Positions 56,001 through 64,000 of a stretch of DNA of 64,000 bases are shown here, piece after piece (positions within the stretch are counted from its first letter, which is position 1; each line of letters begins with the position of its first letter). Source of the DNA: Acanthopleuribacter pedis. Lineage in GTDB: Bacteria > Acidobacteriota > Holophagae > Acanthopleuribacterales > Acanthopleuribacteraceae. Under the pieces are notes generated by a model. That model had not been told where the DNA came from. It saw nothing but the letters and a program-made list of their open reading frames with translations, and did not search any database. The DNA lies in contig NZ_JAFREP010000003.1 of NCBI RefSeq assembly GCF_017377855.1, forward strand, positions 186,001 to 250,000. The letters run 5' to 3'. The translations under genes were made by a program, and so were the position numbers.

Positions 56001-58250
56001 CTCCAACAAATCATCCACAACTTGGTGGGCAACGCGGTTAAATTCACCGATCAGGGTTCGATTACCATTGAGGCCGAGATGGGCCCGCAACAGGTTACCG
56101 TTGCCGTTAGGGACACCGGTATCGGTATCGCTTCGGAGAAATTGGCCGGCATCTTCAACAGCTTCGAGCAAGGTGACGGCTCCGCGTCCCGTGCCCGCGG
56201 CGGCACCGGCCTCGGGCTCAGTATTACCAAAGCCTTGGTTGGGGAACACGGTGGCGAACTGCGCATTTCCTCCGAGCCGGGTGTGGGTTCGGTCTTTTCT
56301 TTTAGCCTTCCCGTGGCTGATGAAGTGGACCGTGCCCGTCAAATCGGCGCCCACGCGGTACCTGTCTTGATGGAACCCGTGGTCGGGGCCGCGCTTGAAA
56401 CCACCTTGGCAGCGCCCGAGGTGGTCGAGCTCGAGGATTCGCTGCACGTGCTGGTGGTTGACGACGAACCCATTAACCGGCACGTCTTGCGCAACCATTT
56501 GGAAGGACAGGGTTACCGGGTAACCACCGTGACCCATGGTCAAGAGGCCTTGGCGCTTCTCGACACGGACGCGGGGACCGATGTGGATTTGATCTTGCTC
56601 GATATCATGATGCCCGGCCTGACCGGCTACGAGGTTGCGAGCCGGGTGCGGGAGCGGTACGCGCTCCAAGACCTGCCCATCATTTTCCTCACCGCCAAAA
56701 CCGGGCTTGCCGATTTGGTGGCCGCCTTCCAATACGGCGGCAACGATTTCTTGCCCAAACCCGTTGCGAAGGAAGAGTTGTTGACCCGGATCCGTTCCCA
56801 GCATCATTTGCTCGATCTGCACCGCAATTTGGAGGACAAGGTCAAGCGGCGCACGAAACAGCTGGCCGAGCGGACCCGAGAGGTGGAGCTGCAACACCGC
56901 GAACTGCAACATGTTTACCGTATCCTGAGGACCTTAAACGGCTTGGCGCGTCTCGATGAAATCTTTGAGGCCTTGTTGTACCACGGCTTGCAATTGTTTG
57001 AGGCCGCCGACCGTGCCGCGCTCATGGTGCGTGACGGTGGTGTTTTCCGGTTCGCTGCACTGGTCGGCCACGAATCTGCCGAGGCCGAGGCCTTGAGCCA
57101 GGTTCAGCTTAGTTGGGAGCAGTTGGTTCAGCGGTATGTTCAAAGCGGTCAAGAAGTCGGCGACGGCATTTACCGCTTGGACGATGTTCAGACCGCCGCG
57201 CCTCTGATGAACCTCGAACTGACGCGTGCATCGCAATCACTGGTGGTTCTGGCGCTCAAGATTGAAGCCAAGGTTGAAGGTTTTCTGGTGTTCTCCAACG
57301 TGCGACAAACTCTTGCCTTTGGGGAGGTTGCCGTACAGCGATTGGCCCGTTTTAGGGAGCACGCTACCGCCGCCCTGACCCGTGCGCGTTTGTTGAATGA
57401 GATTGAAAAACAAAAAGAAGAGATTGTGCGCAACCAGGAAATCATCGTGCGTCAGGAGAAGCTGGCATCCCTGGGCATCATGACCGCCGGGATCGCCCAC
57501 GAAATCAACAACCCCAACAACTTCATTGCCGGTGGCAGTGAAAGTTTGCTGGATGAATTCGGTGACTTCCACGACTTCCTGCTTACGCTCCTTGGTGATG
57601 AGCCGGATCCTGACTTTGTTGACGCCTTCCAGCAGCGTTTTGCCCGTTTGGACGAGCAGGTTTCACTGATTCGGGTAGGCTCGAAACGGATTGGCAAGAT
57701 TGTCGGCGACCTCCTTCGTTTGACCCAGCTTGACGACGGCGCTGCAACCGGGGTCAACCTCTTGGATTGTGTTTCTGGTGCGCGGCGCGGTGTGGCCTCA
57801 CTGTTCCCGGAAACCACTTTTGTTTTGGAGATTGACGCCGGTTTGTATTTGGACGGTCAAGCCGAGGCCTTCGAACACGTATTCGGCCACCTCCTGAGCA
57901 ACGCCGGTGAGGCGATCAAAAAAGCAGGGCACGGTGCGGGTCGTGTGGTGGTAAAGGCGGTCGATCAGCCCACGCGGACCGTGATTACCGTGACCGACAA
58001 CGGGGTGGGTATTTCACCTGTGGCACAGCGTAAATTGTTTGATGCCTTCTACACCACCGGCGAAGTCGGTGCCGCAACGGGTTTGGGTTTGTTTACCTCC
58101 CACCAAATCATTAAGGGTTGTGGCGGCGACATCCGCGTCACCTCGCAACTCGGCCGCGGGACCACCTTTAGCGTGACCCTGCCGAAACGTGGCGAAATGG
58201 AAGCGGCACGCCAAGTGGAAGAGCGCGAGGTACTTCGCGATCCTTCCTAA
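53001..58250 (+). CDS. Hybrid sensor with beta-propeller and two histidine kinase modules
   Basis: 1749 residues from ATG 53001 (CGGAG upstream). Signal peptide, then a two-component-regulator propeller region (about 25-690) with repeats such as GLIWMASEDGLSLYDG, DLWLATRGGGLHRMD and RVWVCSYRGGLDRFD, a Y_Y_Y domain (about 730-800; YRYRLEGFDDAWFE) and a transmembrane helix near 812-830. Inside are kinase 1 (SHELRTPLQG near 891; GGTGLGLSI), a receiver (VDDEP near 1153, LLDIMMPG near 1199), a coiled coil, a GAF-like domain (about 1310-1450) and kinase 2 (GIAHEINNPNNFI near 1498; DNGVGI, GLGLFTSHQI). It lacks the AraC output of classical propeller hybrids. The propeller suggests sensing of a periplasmic ligand, perhaps glycan. 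Confidence 0.9.
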   Translation: MRVFSRSFFALGVLLPCLSLFAALPPTHLRFKNYPLDHGFAGTQVFDIFCDNNGLIWMASEDGLSLYDGTNITVFRGNPQNPNALFKSWVRKIAQDPGGDLWLATRGGGLHRMDYTTQQFRSFRHDPGRDDSLSHDDLYNLALSRDGRVWVCSYRGGLDRFDPITETFERINLAALFPGVKNPTPVYTVFEDSRGFLNIGTFDDGLLRWHPETGETHRIPRHGEEGEPVIPQVILSFFERPDGLLWIGTNGFGLFQLDPETMAVTHLSAGEHAIPAVKPYKLELDRYGNLWIADLARGLMFRDQSTGEMQVYAADPDNPFSLASQALMSLTLDVEGGVWVGSSGAGVSWADPHQKPFENALIGKDFIANSGVNASAVDDQGRLWIGNRAAGIFIADPETHHFLPYDKVTGLPPLVTKQIKTLVALPGNKMGVGFWRGGLQIIDLNTGTDTHFAPGASVATSVSPSIGHMVAEGTSGLWVGGYHGGLYYLDLAEGTAKQIRDSETAQKVAGLKMSRMRRAADGSLWMGTIGGGLYRYQPSTGDWDHWHKERTDGGHLRANDVLDIHIDSQGRVWIVGVGVSLSRIEPVSGNVTTWDFANGLTVDSFSNILQDGDGRLWLTGAGNVTLFDTRWETVRVFDREDGIAMSGVAEQGAVAAADGTFYAFSGNTFLRFRSQTIPLSGAQPKVFLHDIRVAAKSLARREGLPQPVVLQAPLGRVPLATERLTLSHEQRMIAFDFNAVHFNRPDKIRYRYRLEGFDDAWFETSAKNAQAAFSNLDAGSYRFEVQASNEDGQWSPHISGLDLTVLPPLWLTWWAKTGYVFIVLLLIAVYLWQQRGKLEGQRQIAQQEKELAHQARLNAEKDRALAEEAQKVAARLGQLDKLKDEFLANTSHELRTPLQGIIGMAESLADGSGSTSASRMNNSLGILINEGRRLAHLVNDLLDFSQLRHQKLALDMKAVDLRAAADLVVALTLPRLQGTPVTLTNRIPADCPLVAADENRLQQIIHNLVGNAVKFTDQGSITIEAEMGPQQVTVAVRDTGIGIASEKLAGIFNSFEQGDGSASRARGGTGLGLSITKALVGEHGGELRISSEPGVGSVFSFSLPVADEVDRARQIGAHAVPVLMEPVVGAALETTLAAPEVVELEDSLHVLVVDDEPINRHVLRNHLEGQGYRVTTVTHGQEALALLDTDAGTDVDLILLDIMMPGLTGYEVASRVRERYALQDLPIIFLTAKTGLADLVAAFQYGGNDFLPKPVAKEELLTRIRSQHHLLDLHRNLEDKVKRRTKQLAERTREVELQHRELQHVYRILRTLNGLARLDEIFEALLYHGLQLFEAADRAALMVRDGGVFRFAALVGHESAEAEALSQVQLSWEQLVQRYVQSGQEVGDGIYRLDDVQTAAPLMNLELTRASQSLVVLALKIEAKVEGFLVFSNVRQTLAFGEVAVQRLARFREHATAALTRARLLNEIEKQKEEIVRNQEIIVRQEKLASLGIMTAGIAHEINNPNNFIAGGSESLLDEFGDFHDFLLTLLGDEPDPDFVDAFQQRFARLDEQVSLIRVGSKRIGKIVGDLLRLTQLDDGAATGVNLLDCVSGARRGVASLFPETTFVLEIDAGLYLDGQAEAFEHVFGHLLSNAGEAIKKAGHGAGRVVVKAVDQPTRTVITVTDNGVGISPVAQRKLFDAFYTTGEVGAATGLGLFTSHQIIKGCGGDIRVTSQLGRGTTFSVTLPKRGEMEAARQVEEREVLRDPS

Positions 58251-58290
58251 TTCAACGCGAAATGCGGGATCCTCGGGGATGGAACGGAAA

Positions 58291-58316
58291 AACGCGGGCT
58301 CCGAAGAACCCGCGTT
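58291..58316. terminator. Hairpin between convergent genes
   Basis: Stem AACGCGGGCT (58291-58300) with AACCCGCGTT (58307-58316), 10 bp with one G-T pair, lies between the stops of the hybrid sensor and the S8 peptidase. T-runs are weak. Confidence 0.6.
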
Positions 58317-58357
58317 TCGCGAAGTGAACCTAAGACCCGAGGGTCAAGGCCGGGTGA

Positions 58358-60076
58358 TTAAGGGGTGTCCAAGCAGAGGTCGTAGCTACCGCTGCCGGAG
58401 TAGGAGCTAACGCGCCAGTAGTAATAGCCGGAAGTGCCGTTGTAGGAGATGGTCTCGTTGGAGTTGCTGGAGGTCGAAGACGCAACTTGCTGCCAGCTGC
58501 CGTTCCACTTGTAGAGGTACAGGTCGAAGTCGGTGCCGGAAGGACCGCTCAGGGTACCGCGGTGGGTGCCGCTACGGGTAGCTTGGTAGTAGGTGCCGTT
58601 GGGTTGTACGTCAGAGTCGTTACCACCGCTCAGGCTACCGGCGTAGGCATCGCCGCTGCAGCCGGTGGAACCGTCGCCGCCGTCGCCGCCGTCGCCGCCG
58701 TCACCACCGGTGGTGCCGCCGCCGCCAATGGCCGCCAGGATGTTGATACGTTTTTTGCCGCTGTCGCCGGCAACGTTGGCACCGGTGCTTTGGAAAACGT
58801 TCAAAACAGCCGCTTTGTTACCCGCGTAACTAGAGTTGGCGTCCAACAACTGAGCAACCATACCGGCCGCCGCGGGACAAGCTGAAGAAGTACCGCCCAG
58901 AGCGTTGGTGCCGCCGCCGCAGCGGGCGCACATGACTTGCTCGGAAGGGGCGTAGATGTCGAGTACGGAAGAAGTGTTGGTGTAGCAGGTGCGCTCGTCA
59001 ACACGACGGTTGTTGTCGGAGCAGTAAGCGGGAGGGAAAGGAGAGTAACCGGCGTTGTTGGCATCCCAAACAGAACCGACAGAGATGATGTTGGAAGAGC
59101 AAGAAGGAGAAGCGGTAGAACCAACCCAGCCGTCGTTACCGGAAGCGGCCAGAACGATGATGCCGTTGCTGAGCGCGTTGCCGGCGGCCGTGTGGATCAC
59201 GCCGCTGTTGCAAGAACCGTTGTAGCGACCGCCGCCCAAGGACATGGTCACAACTTTGATGGGGGCGCCGCCGCCGGTGCCGTTGCGGTTGGTAACGGCC
59301 CAGTTGATGGCTGCCGCGATGTTGGAGTCGTAAGCGTTGGGGAATACAACCAAGGTGTAGAGGTCGGACTGAGGCGCATAGCGACGAACGATGGAGGCAA
59401 CGCCGGTGCCGTGGTAGCAGTCTTGTTGGTTACGAGAGTGGATGGAGTTGTTGTTGGATGAGAAGTTGTAGCCGCCTTTTACGACGCTGTTGGGCAAGTT
59501 GGTGCTGCCGCCCAATTCGGGGTGCAAGAGGTCGTAGTTGCTGTCAACGACGGCAACGCCGACGCCGGCACCGGTGTAACCGCTGCTCGCGGCTTGGGTG
59601 GAACCGGTAATTTGACGGCCTTCAACCGTAAACAATTTGTTGAGAACGTCGAGTTGTACTGCTTCTACTTGGGGCAATTGGGCCAGTTCTTTTACCGCTT
59701 CTTCGTCCAAAGCGTAACCGGCAACCGCATATTGGTATTCCAACATGACGGCGACTTCAAAACGGTCTTGTTTTCCGTCTTTGTTCATTTTGGAAAGGCC
59801 GGCACCGCGCAAGGCGTCCATGAAATCGTTTTGTGCGCCTTCGCACTGTTGTGCCAGATCTTCCGGTGATTGGTCGCCGGCGGTGCGCACGGCGTTGTTT
59901 TTCAATTGTACGACCACGCGAACACCAGGGGTGGTGTCGACGCGAACGTCCTTATTGACAGCGAGGTCTTCGAACTTTTCCCAAATTCGGGCGTCAATGG
60001 TTCCCGCGGAAAGGAACCCGATGCTCGCGATGGCGAACAGTGAAATCAGCGTCAATTGAGTTACATAACGCAACAT
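58358..60076 (-). CDS. Secreted S8 (subtilisin-like) serine peptidase with C-terminal PPC domain
   Basis: 572 residues from ATG 60076; GGAGGAG lies upstream. Signal peptide (TLISLFAIASIGFLSAG), then an inhibitor-like pro-domain (about 25-140). The catalytic triad is Asp in VAVVDSNYD (about 176), His in CYHGTGVASI (about 218) and Ser in GGTSSACPAAAG (about 398), with the oxyanion Asn in AASGNDG. After a linker of Gly-Gly-Asp repeats (about 455-470, 9-bp DNA repeats) comes a pre-peptidase C-terminal domain (GTHRGTLSGPSGTDFDLYLYKW … YYWRVSSYSGSGSYDL). Many cysteines suggest disulphides. Codon use is unusually Ser/Gly/Asn-rich. Confidence 0.93.
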   Translation of the reverse strand: MLRYVTQLTLISLFAIASIGFLSAGTIDARIWEKFEDLAVNKDVRVDTTPGVRVVVQLKNNAVRTAGDQSPEDLAQQCEGAQNDFMDALRGAGLSKMNKDGKQDRFEVAVMLEYQYAVAGYALDEEAVKELAQLPQVEAVQLDVLNKLFTVEGRQITGSTQAASSGYTGAGVGVAVVDSNYDLLHPELGGSTNLPNSVVKGGYNFSSNNNSIHSRNQQDCYHGTGVASIVRRYAPQSDLYTLVVFPNAYDSNIAAAINWAVTNRNGTGGGAPIKVVTMSLGGGRYNGSCNSGVIHTAAGNALSNGIIVLAASGNDGWVGSTASPSCSSNIISVGSVWDANNAGYSPFPPAYCSDNNRRVDERTCYTNTSSVLDIYAPSEQVMCARCGGGTNALGGTSSACPAAAGMVAQLLDANSSYAGNKAAVLNVFQSTGANVAGDSGKKRINILAAIGGGGTTGGDGGDGGDGGDGSTGCSGDAYAGSLSGGNDSDVQPNGTYYQATRSGTHRGTLSGPSGTDFDLYLYKWNGSWQQVASSTSSNSNETISYNGTSGYYYWRVSSYSGSGSYDLCLDTP

Positions 60077-61304
60077 AATTATCTCCTCCAAGAGTGGACA
60101 ATGGATCTCCGTGGGGCTGAAACAGACGTTCGAAGCACCATCACGGGATGAATTTTCTGAAACCAAGGGTGGGCCTTTCACGGTGAGTCAAGCTGCCGAT
60201 AGGGATCGGTCAACGGGATTCACCGTTTCAGAGGGAAAGGCCCGAGCTGACTGCAAACCTTTTGCAGTCAGGCAAATGGACGGCGGTCACTTGCCTGACC
60301 CCAAAGGGGAGAGCCCAGATGGGAGATGGTTGAGATGTGGGATCCGAGCAGGGGGGCTCACACGACCGCGGTCGGGACGGCGGCGTTTGGTGAACCAACC
60401 ACGTGACGACGTGGCCGGTGAAACCCACTCAGAGTGTGGTCGCGTCGAAAGGGCACGGTTGTTTGCGATGAGGCCGGTGGCATATCTCGCAATAGCCTGT
60501 TGCGACATCTCGCAACAGCCCGTGGCGACGAACAGATTTTGGTTTTTTTGGGTAGGGGGCGCTGCAAAACTCCGCGCGGCGTAGAGCGTGTGACGGTGGG
60601 GTCTAACTGTGCGTGAAAGCCTCCAGACGTTTTGAGGATCACCGCCAATCGATGAGGTGTGGCGGTTTCAAGCCGTCGTGACTGAGGTCGTCAAGTGCGA
60701 ATGAAACACATGAATTCAGAGCCATGAGTTGGATCAATTCCATGAATCGGCTGCAGGGAACAAACTACAACCTAATGCCGGCCCCCCTCGGGACGGCGGC
60801 GGCATGGACCGCGGGATGGGAAACCATCTGCTTTCTGCTACGTGTTTTCCCGGCACGATTTCTGTGTGAACACGACTTCCCTCTGAAAAAAGTGGTTCGC
60901 CCGAAATCGGCATAGGATGTCAAAAAATTGACCAGCGATATAGGTGCCTCGCTGAATGTCCTCAATGTACCCAAGCCCAAAAAGCGTGTCAACCATAAAA
61001 ATTTACGAATGTTTTAAGTAACCTTTACAAAGTGACGGCTTTGAGAGTTTACTCAAAGAAACATTCATGAGGATGAAGGAGTAAGTGGTTGACTTGTAGA
61101 GGTTTAAGCGAAACGGCTGTGATTTGGCAAGGTAAAACGCACTTTTTTGTTAGGCGTGAAAATGTAAAATTCACCACACTTCTGACCACTTGTGTATCCC
61201 CGAGGTTTTCCTTTGTAGGGGGATTTTCTTTGCCTTTTCGGCAATGCAAACAAAAAACCCGGGGTGTGGGCCCCGGGCTTTTGTTTTTGGTTGCAGGCGG
61301 CTGT
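60077..61304. other. 1.2-kb gap with palindromes and no gene
   Basis: Frames in this stretch are short and Arg/Pro-rich. Visible structure: a stem GACTGCAAA/TTTGCAGTC at about 60249-60269, overlapping a second pair TCAGGCAA/TTGCCTGA, and a TCGCAA-rich stretch with repeated CTCGCAA near 60485-60520. 60950-61250 is AT-rich. Confidence 0.55.
61250..61288. terminator. Bidirectional terminator of the metalloprotease gene
   Basis: Stem CCCGGGG (61258-61264) with CCCCGGG (61271-61277), A-run 61251-61257 on one side and CTTTTGTTTTT on the other. It lies 17 bp after the minus-strand stop. Confidence 0.85.
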
Positions 61305-64000
61305 TTAGCGGCCGTTGCTGCTGGTTAGCGATGAGCGGCCCGTCCCGTTGCTTTGGCGCAGCAGGGCGCTGATCAGGTCCGGGGCCGGGGTGGCGACCCG
61401 CAGCGTTTTGCCCGCCACATCTTGGCCCGGAAACAGATCGCCTAGATCTAGGTTTTGGGCTACCGCGCTGAAGTAGGGCACCGCTTGTTCGCCGAGAACG
61501 CTGCCGTCCGTATCGCGCAATTGCACGGTGATCGTACCCATCGGGCGACGAATGCCGCTGTGGATGTAAAGCGTGGCTTGGGTGGTGTCGTCGGCTAGGA
61601 CGAAGTCCGCGCTGTTGCCCAGGTCAAAAGCGACAAATAATTCGCTGAAGGCCGGTGACGGGGCGCCCGACCCCGTTTCGTCTTCCAGCTTGACCGTGGT
61701 GTAAAAGGCCGAGTTTCCAAAAAACTGGAGGCCGATGTCGCCCTCTCCGGGATAAAGGTCACCTGGCCGAACCGTGCTGGTCGCCAATGGCAGCACAAGC
61801 ACCGGGGCTGAGAGACCGCGTGGGTTGTCGTTATCGAAAATGCGTGCCAACACCAGCAGGGGCGCCGGCAGCGGGTTGTGAAGGGTGATGGTCATGTTGC
61901 GTTCTGAGCCCACCGGAACGGCGTAAATGCCGGGGTTTCCGTAGTAGGTTTGGCCGCGCGCCGTTGCAGTCTCGGCCCAACCTTCAAACAAGAAGCTGTT
62001 GCCGCTCAGCCGTTTGCCTTCTTCAAGGGTGGCGAGCACGGTTAATCCGCTTTGGCCCGCGACCGATGCGCCCAGTTCGGATAAGGGGATCGCGTTGGGC
62101 ACGCCGTTGGTCAGTTCGCTGTTGATCACCCCGAGCACCCGGCCGAAGGCGTCCGAAACACGAAGTTCCACCGCGGCCGTTCCCGTGTTGCCCGGTGCGC
62201 TCAGCGCCAGCGCGGCCTGTTCGCTGAGCCCGGTGAACAACAATTTGTTGGGCAGCGATTCGTAGATGTCGGCTTGGGTGCTCGCTCGGGCGCCTTGCGA
62301 AGGACCGCTCCGGTTGGTCAGGGTGGTGGTCAGCAACACATCGGGGCTGTAGCTGTGCAAACTGAGGGCGGCGCGGTCAAAGCCGGGGAAGGCGATTTCC
62401 AGGAGGTTGCTCAGGCGTTGGCCCGGGCTGAGGGTGAAGCGTTCAACCTGGGCGCCGTTGGCGTCCTCGGCGCGAACGAACACCGTGATCACTTCCTCGC
62501 CGCGATGGGTCAGGCTCACCTCGCTGAGAAAGCGTGGGTTGTTGACAACCCAAGGAAGATGGGCACGCAACGGTGGCAAAAGATCCAGGTTGGTGCAACC
62601 CAGCGCGTCGCCGCCCGGCTCAAAAACCAAGCCGCGTTTGTTGCGTTCCAATAATTCGCCCAGGCGGGTGCAGTTCTCGACGCTGTTCTCAAAGGGGTTG
62701 TTGCTGATGTCGATGAACTGGCTGTTGGGATAATTGATGGCGGGAATGACCGGTATGGTGCGCAGTTGGTTGTTGGAGAGATTGAGGTGAAACAACAATT
62801 CGGGCAGCGCCGTGATGTCACCAATTTGGTTGTTGGAAACGTCAAGGGTTTCGAGGGGAAATGCCGCCCCGTTCAGATCGGGCAGGCTTTCAAGCTGGTT
62901 GTTTGACGCCAGCAGGGTATAGAAAAACGGACGGTTTTCGAAAAAGGGGAGCGCCCTTAGTTGGTTGTCGGTCACATCCAGCATGGAGATTTGGGTGAGC
63001 GCCGTGACCGCGTCGATTTCGGTGAGTTGGTTTTCGGCCAGGATGAGTTCCGTAATTTGGCTTGGCAGGGTCGGCAGGCTGCTGATCGTGTTTTGGCTAA
63101 GATTGAGCCGGCGCAGGTTGACCAATGCCTCGATACCGGTTAAGTCGGAAATGCCCGCCGCCACGGCGGAGAGGACGGTTAAGCGCTGGGCTTCTTTGAG
63201 GGATACCCGGCCGTCGCTGTTGCTGTCGGCCGCCGCGGTGACCGCGGCGGCGAGGGCGGCGTCCGGGAAGCTGACGAACCGGGTGTCGCACGGAAGGAAA
63301 CCACCGGGTGCGATGGGGGAAAGGGTTAATTCGCTGAAGCCGTGCTGTTCGTAAGCGCCGAGTAACGCGCAATTCGCGGCGCTCAGGGGGTTGTTCGCCA
63401 GGTTCAAAACCTGCAAGCCGGCGGGTATCTGAGCGGGTAAGTGTTGGATCGCATTGTGGCGCGCATCCAGGCTGGTCAGGTTGACCAGGTGGCGAAGCCC
63501 GGTTAAGTCGCGCACGCCGCTGTTGCGCAGGTCGAGTTCGCGCACGGCTTCCGCCTCAAGCAGGCTGATTGCGCCGTCGCCATTGGTATCGTAGGCCGAG
63601 ACCAGTGCTTGTTGGAAGATCGGGTCGGGAATGGTGAGGGGGCCGTTTAAGGTGGTGAGGCCGCTTTTTTGCGCCAGGTTCTCCGTGATGAGGGCGGCGT
63701 TTTGGGGATGGAACCGGGTTGGTAAGTTGCCTTCCACTTGGAAGTTGCAATAGCTCATGATGGTGCCGCCGTCAGCCGGGATGTTTCCGGTAACCTTGGA
63801 ACAGAGATCAATGGGCGGGAAGAAATCGTGGGTATGGATGCCGCCGAGGCTGTGTCCCAACTCGTGACCCAGCAAGGTAATGTCACTGAGATCGCTGGGA
63901 TCGGCGGCCAAGGCGCCGACAAAGGAAAGATCGCCGTAACCCCAATTGGGGTTGTCGACCCCGTTGATGTAGGCCGCGCCGGAACTGCCGCGGCCGAACA
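61305..64000 (-). CDS. Secreted reprolysin-like metalloprotease with LRR and EF-hand-like repeats, 5' end outside the window
   Basis: At least 898 residues; the frame runs through the right edge (…FGRGSSGAAYINGVDNPNWGYG), so the N-terminus is missing. The zinc site is HELGHSLGGIHTHDFFPPIDLC (HExxHxxGxxH) with Met-turn TIMSYCNF, as in M12B/reprolysin-like proteases. Next come two EF-hand-like loops (DTNGDGAISLLEA; DSNSDGRVSLKEA), each followed by leucine-rich repeats (LAENQLTEI, LDVSNNQIGDI, LNLSNNQLRTI). The last 430 residues are beta-rich, starting LPWVVNNPRFLSEVSLTHRG, related to modules in the other exported enzymes of the window. Probably a secreted or surface protease binding calcium. 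Confidence 0.88.
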   Translation of the reverse strand, partial: FGRGSSGAAYINGVDNPNWGYGDLSFVGALAADPSDLSDITLLGHELGHSLGGIHTHDFFPPIDLCSKVTGNIPADGGTIMSYCNFQVEGNLPTRFHPQNAALITENLAQKSGLTTLNGPLTIPDPIFQQALVSAYDTNGDGAISLLEAEAVRELDLRNSGVRDLTGLRHLVNLTSLDARHNAIQHLPAQIPAGLQVLNLANNPLSAANCALLGAYEQHGFSELTLSPIAPGGFLPCDTRFVSFPDAALAAAVTAAADSNSDGRVSLKEAQRLTVLSAVAAGISDLTGIEALVNLRRLNLSQNTISSLPTLPSQITELILAENQLTEIDAVTALTQISMLDVTDNQLRALPFFENRPFFYTLLASNNQLESLPDLNGAAFPLETLDVSNNQIGDITALPELLFHLNLSNNQLRTIPVIPAINYPNSQFIDISNNPFENSVENCTRLGELLERNKRGLVFEPGGDALGCTNLDLLPPLRAHLPWVVNNPRFLSEVSLTHRGEEVITVFVRAEDANGAQVERFTLSPGQRLSNLLEIAFPGFDRAALSLHSYSPDVLLTTTLTNRSGPSQGARASTQADIYESLPNKLLFTGLSEQAALALSAPGNTGTAAVELRVSDAFGRVLGVINSELTNGVPNAIPLSELGASVAGQSGLTVLATLEEGKRLSGNSFLFEGWAETATARGQTYYGNPGIYAVPVGSERNMTITLHNPLPAPLLVLARIFDNDNPRGLSAPVLVLPLATSTVRPGDLYPGEGDIGLQFFGNSAFYTTVKLEDETGSGAPSPAFSELFVAFDLGNSADFVLADDTTQATLYIHSGIRRPMGTITVQLRDTDGSVLGEQAVPYFSAVAQNLDLGDLFPGQDVAGKTLRVATPAPDLISALLRQSNGTGRSSLTSSNGR

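Overview
The window looks like chromosome of a free-living, GC-rich, Gram-negative, predatory or polymer-degrading type bacterium. The best guess is Acidobacteriota, something like the Holophagae/Acanthopleuribacter side. That is inferred from style, not from a marker gene: a giant TonB-dependent receptor with an N-terminal carboxypeptidase-regulatory domain, large secreted proteases with modular beta domains, propeller-type hybrid sensor kinases, ABC-permease/M1-peptidase fusions and LytTR systems. No rRNA, tRNA, CRISPR array or complete insertion sequence was recognised. Gene starts were chosen from Shine-Dalgarno position; several are TTG or GTG.

Layout. 1-655 is tandem-repeat DNA (45-bp and 60-bp units plus a perfect 18-bp-arm hairpin). 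668-4108 (minus): sigma-54 activator with receiver domain, secreted thioredoxin-like protein, aldose-1-epimerase. 5323-9460: secreted CIA30/CBM-like protein, an overlapping pair (unknown protein and DUF2062 membrane protein), then two Spy/CpxP-like paralogues, each preceded by GTAAC-N5-GTAAC boxes. 10092-16048 (minus): the complete 2-oxoglutarate dehydrogenase complex in order sucA-sucB-lpd, with a MITE-like element between sucA and sucB. 16827-22465: BMP-family lipoprotein, membrane histidine kinase, globin, exported methyltransferase. 22918-28204 (minus): M28 peptidase and TonB-dependent receptor.

28830-31565 (plus): ECF sigma factor, probable membrane anti-sigma/HEAT-repeat protein and a secreted DUF4097-like protein with nine Met-Gly-Gly repeats. 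32151-34940: divergent MarR/DUF4336 pair, then divergent LysR/DoxX pair. 35296-36642: a tiny ribbon-helix-helix protein with its own promoter and terminator, facing an Rpn/PD-(D/E)XK nuclease that carries a well-placed internal translation start. 36876-43398 (minus): YtcJ-like amidohydrolase, copper monooxygenase with a haem-binding CxxCH, LytTR regulator plus LytS-type kinase. 43670-48057: ABC ATPase plus permease/M1 fusion.

48058-52731 is the most accessory-looking stretch: a split palindromic repeat holding pentapeptide-coding minisatellites, a basic secreted repeat protein, a 1133-residue SF1 helicase-phospholipase D fusion with the architecture of the Mokosh type II anti-phage protein, and directly after its stop codon a headless hotdog-thioesterase gene interrupted by a palindromic repeat whose exact removal restores the reading frame. 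53001-63911+: a 1749-residue double-kinase hybrid sensor, an S8 peptidase with a PPC domain and, running off the right edge, a reprolysin-like metalloprotease with leucine-rich and EF-hand-like repeats.

A recurring theme is secretion and envelope work: four otherwise unrelated exported enzymes (M28 peptidase, amidohydrolase, copper monooxygenase, reprolysin-like protease) appear to share one beta-rich accessory module.
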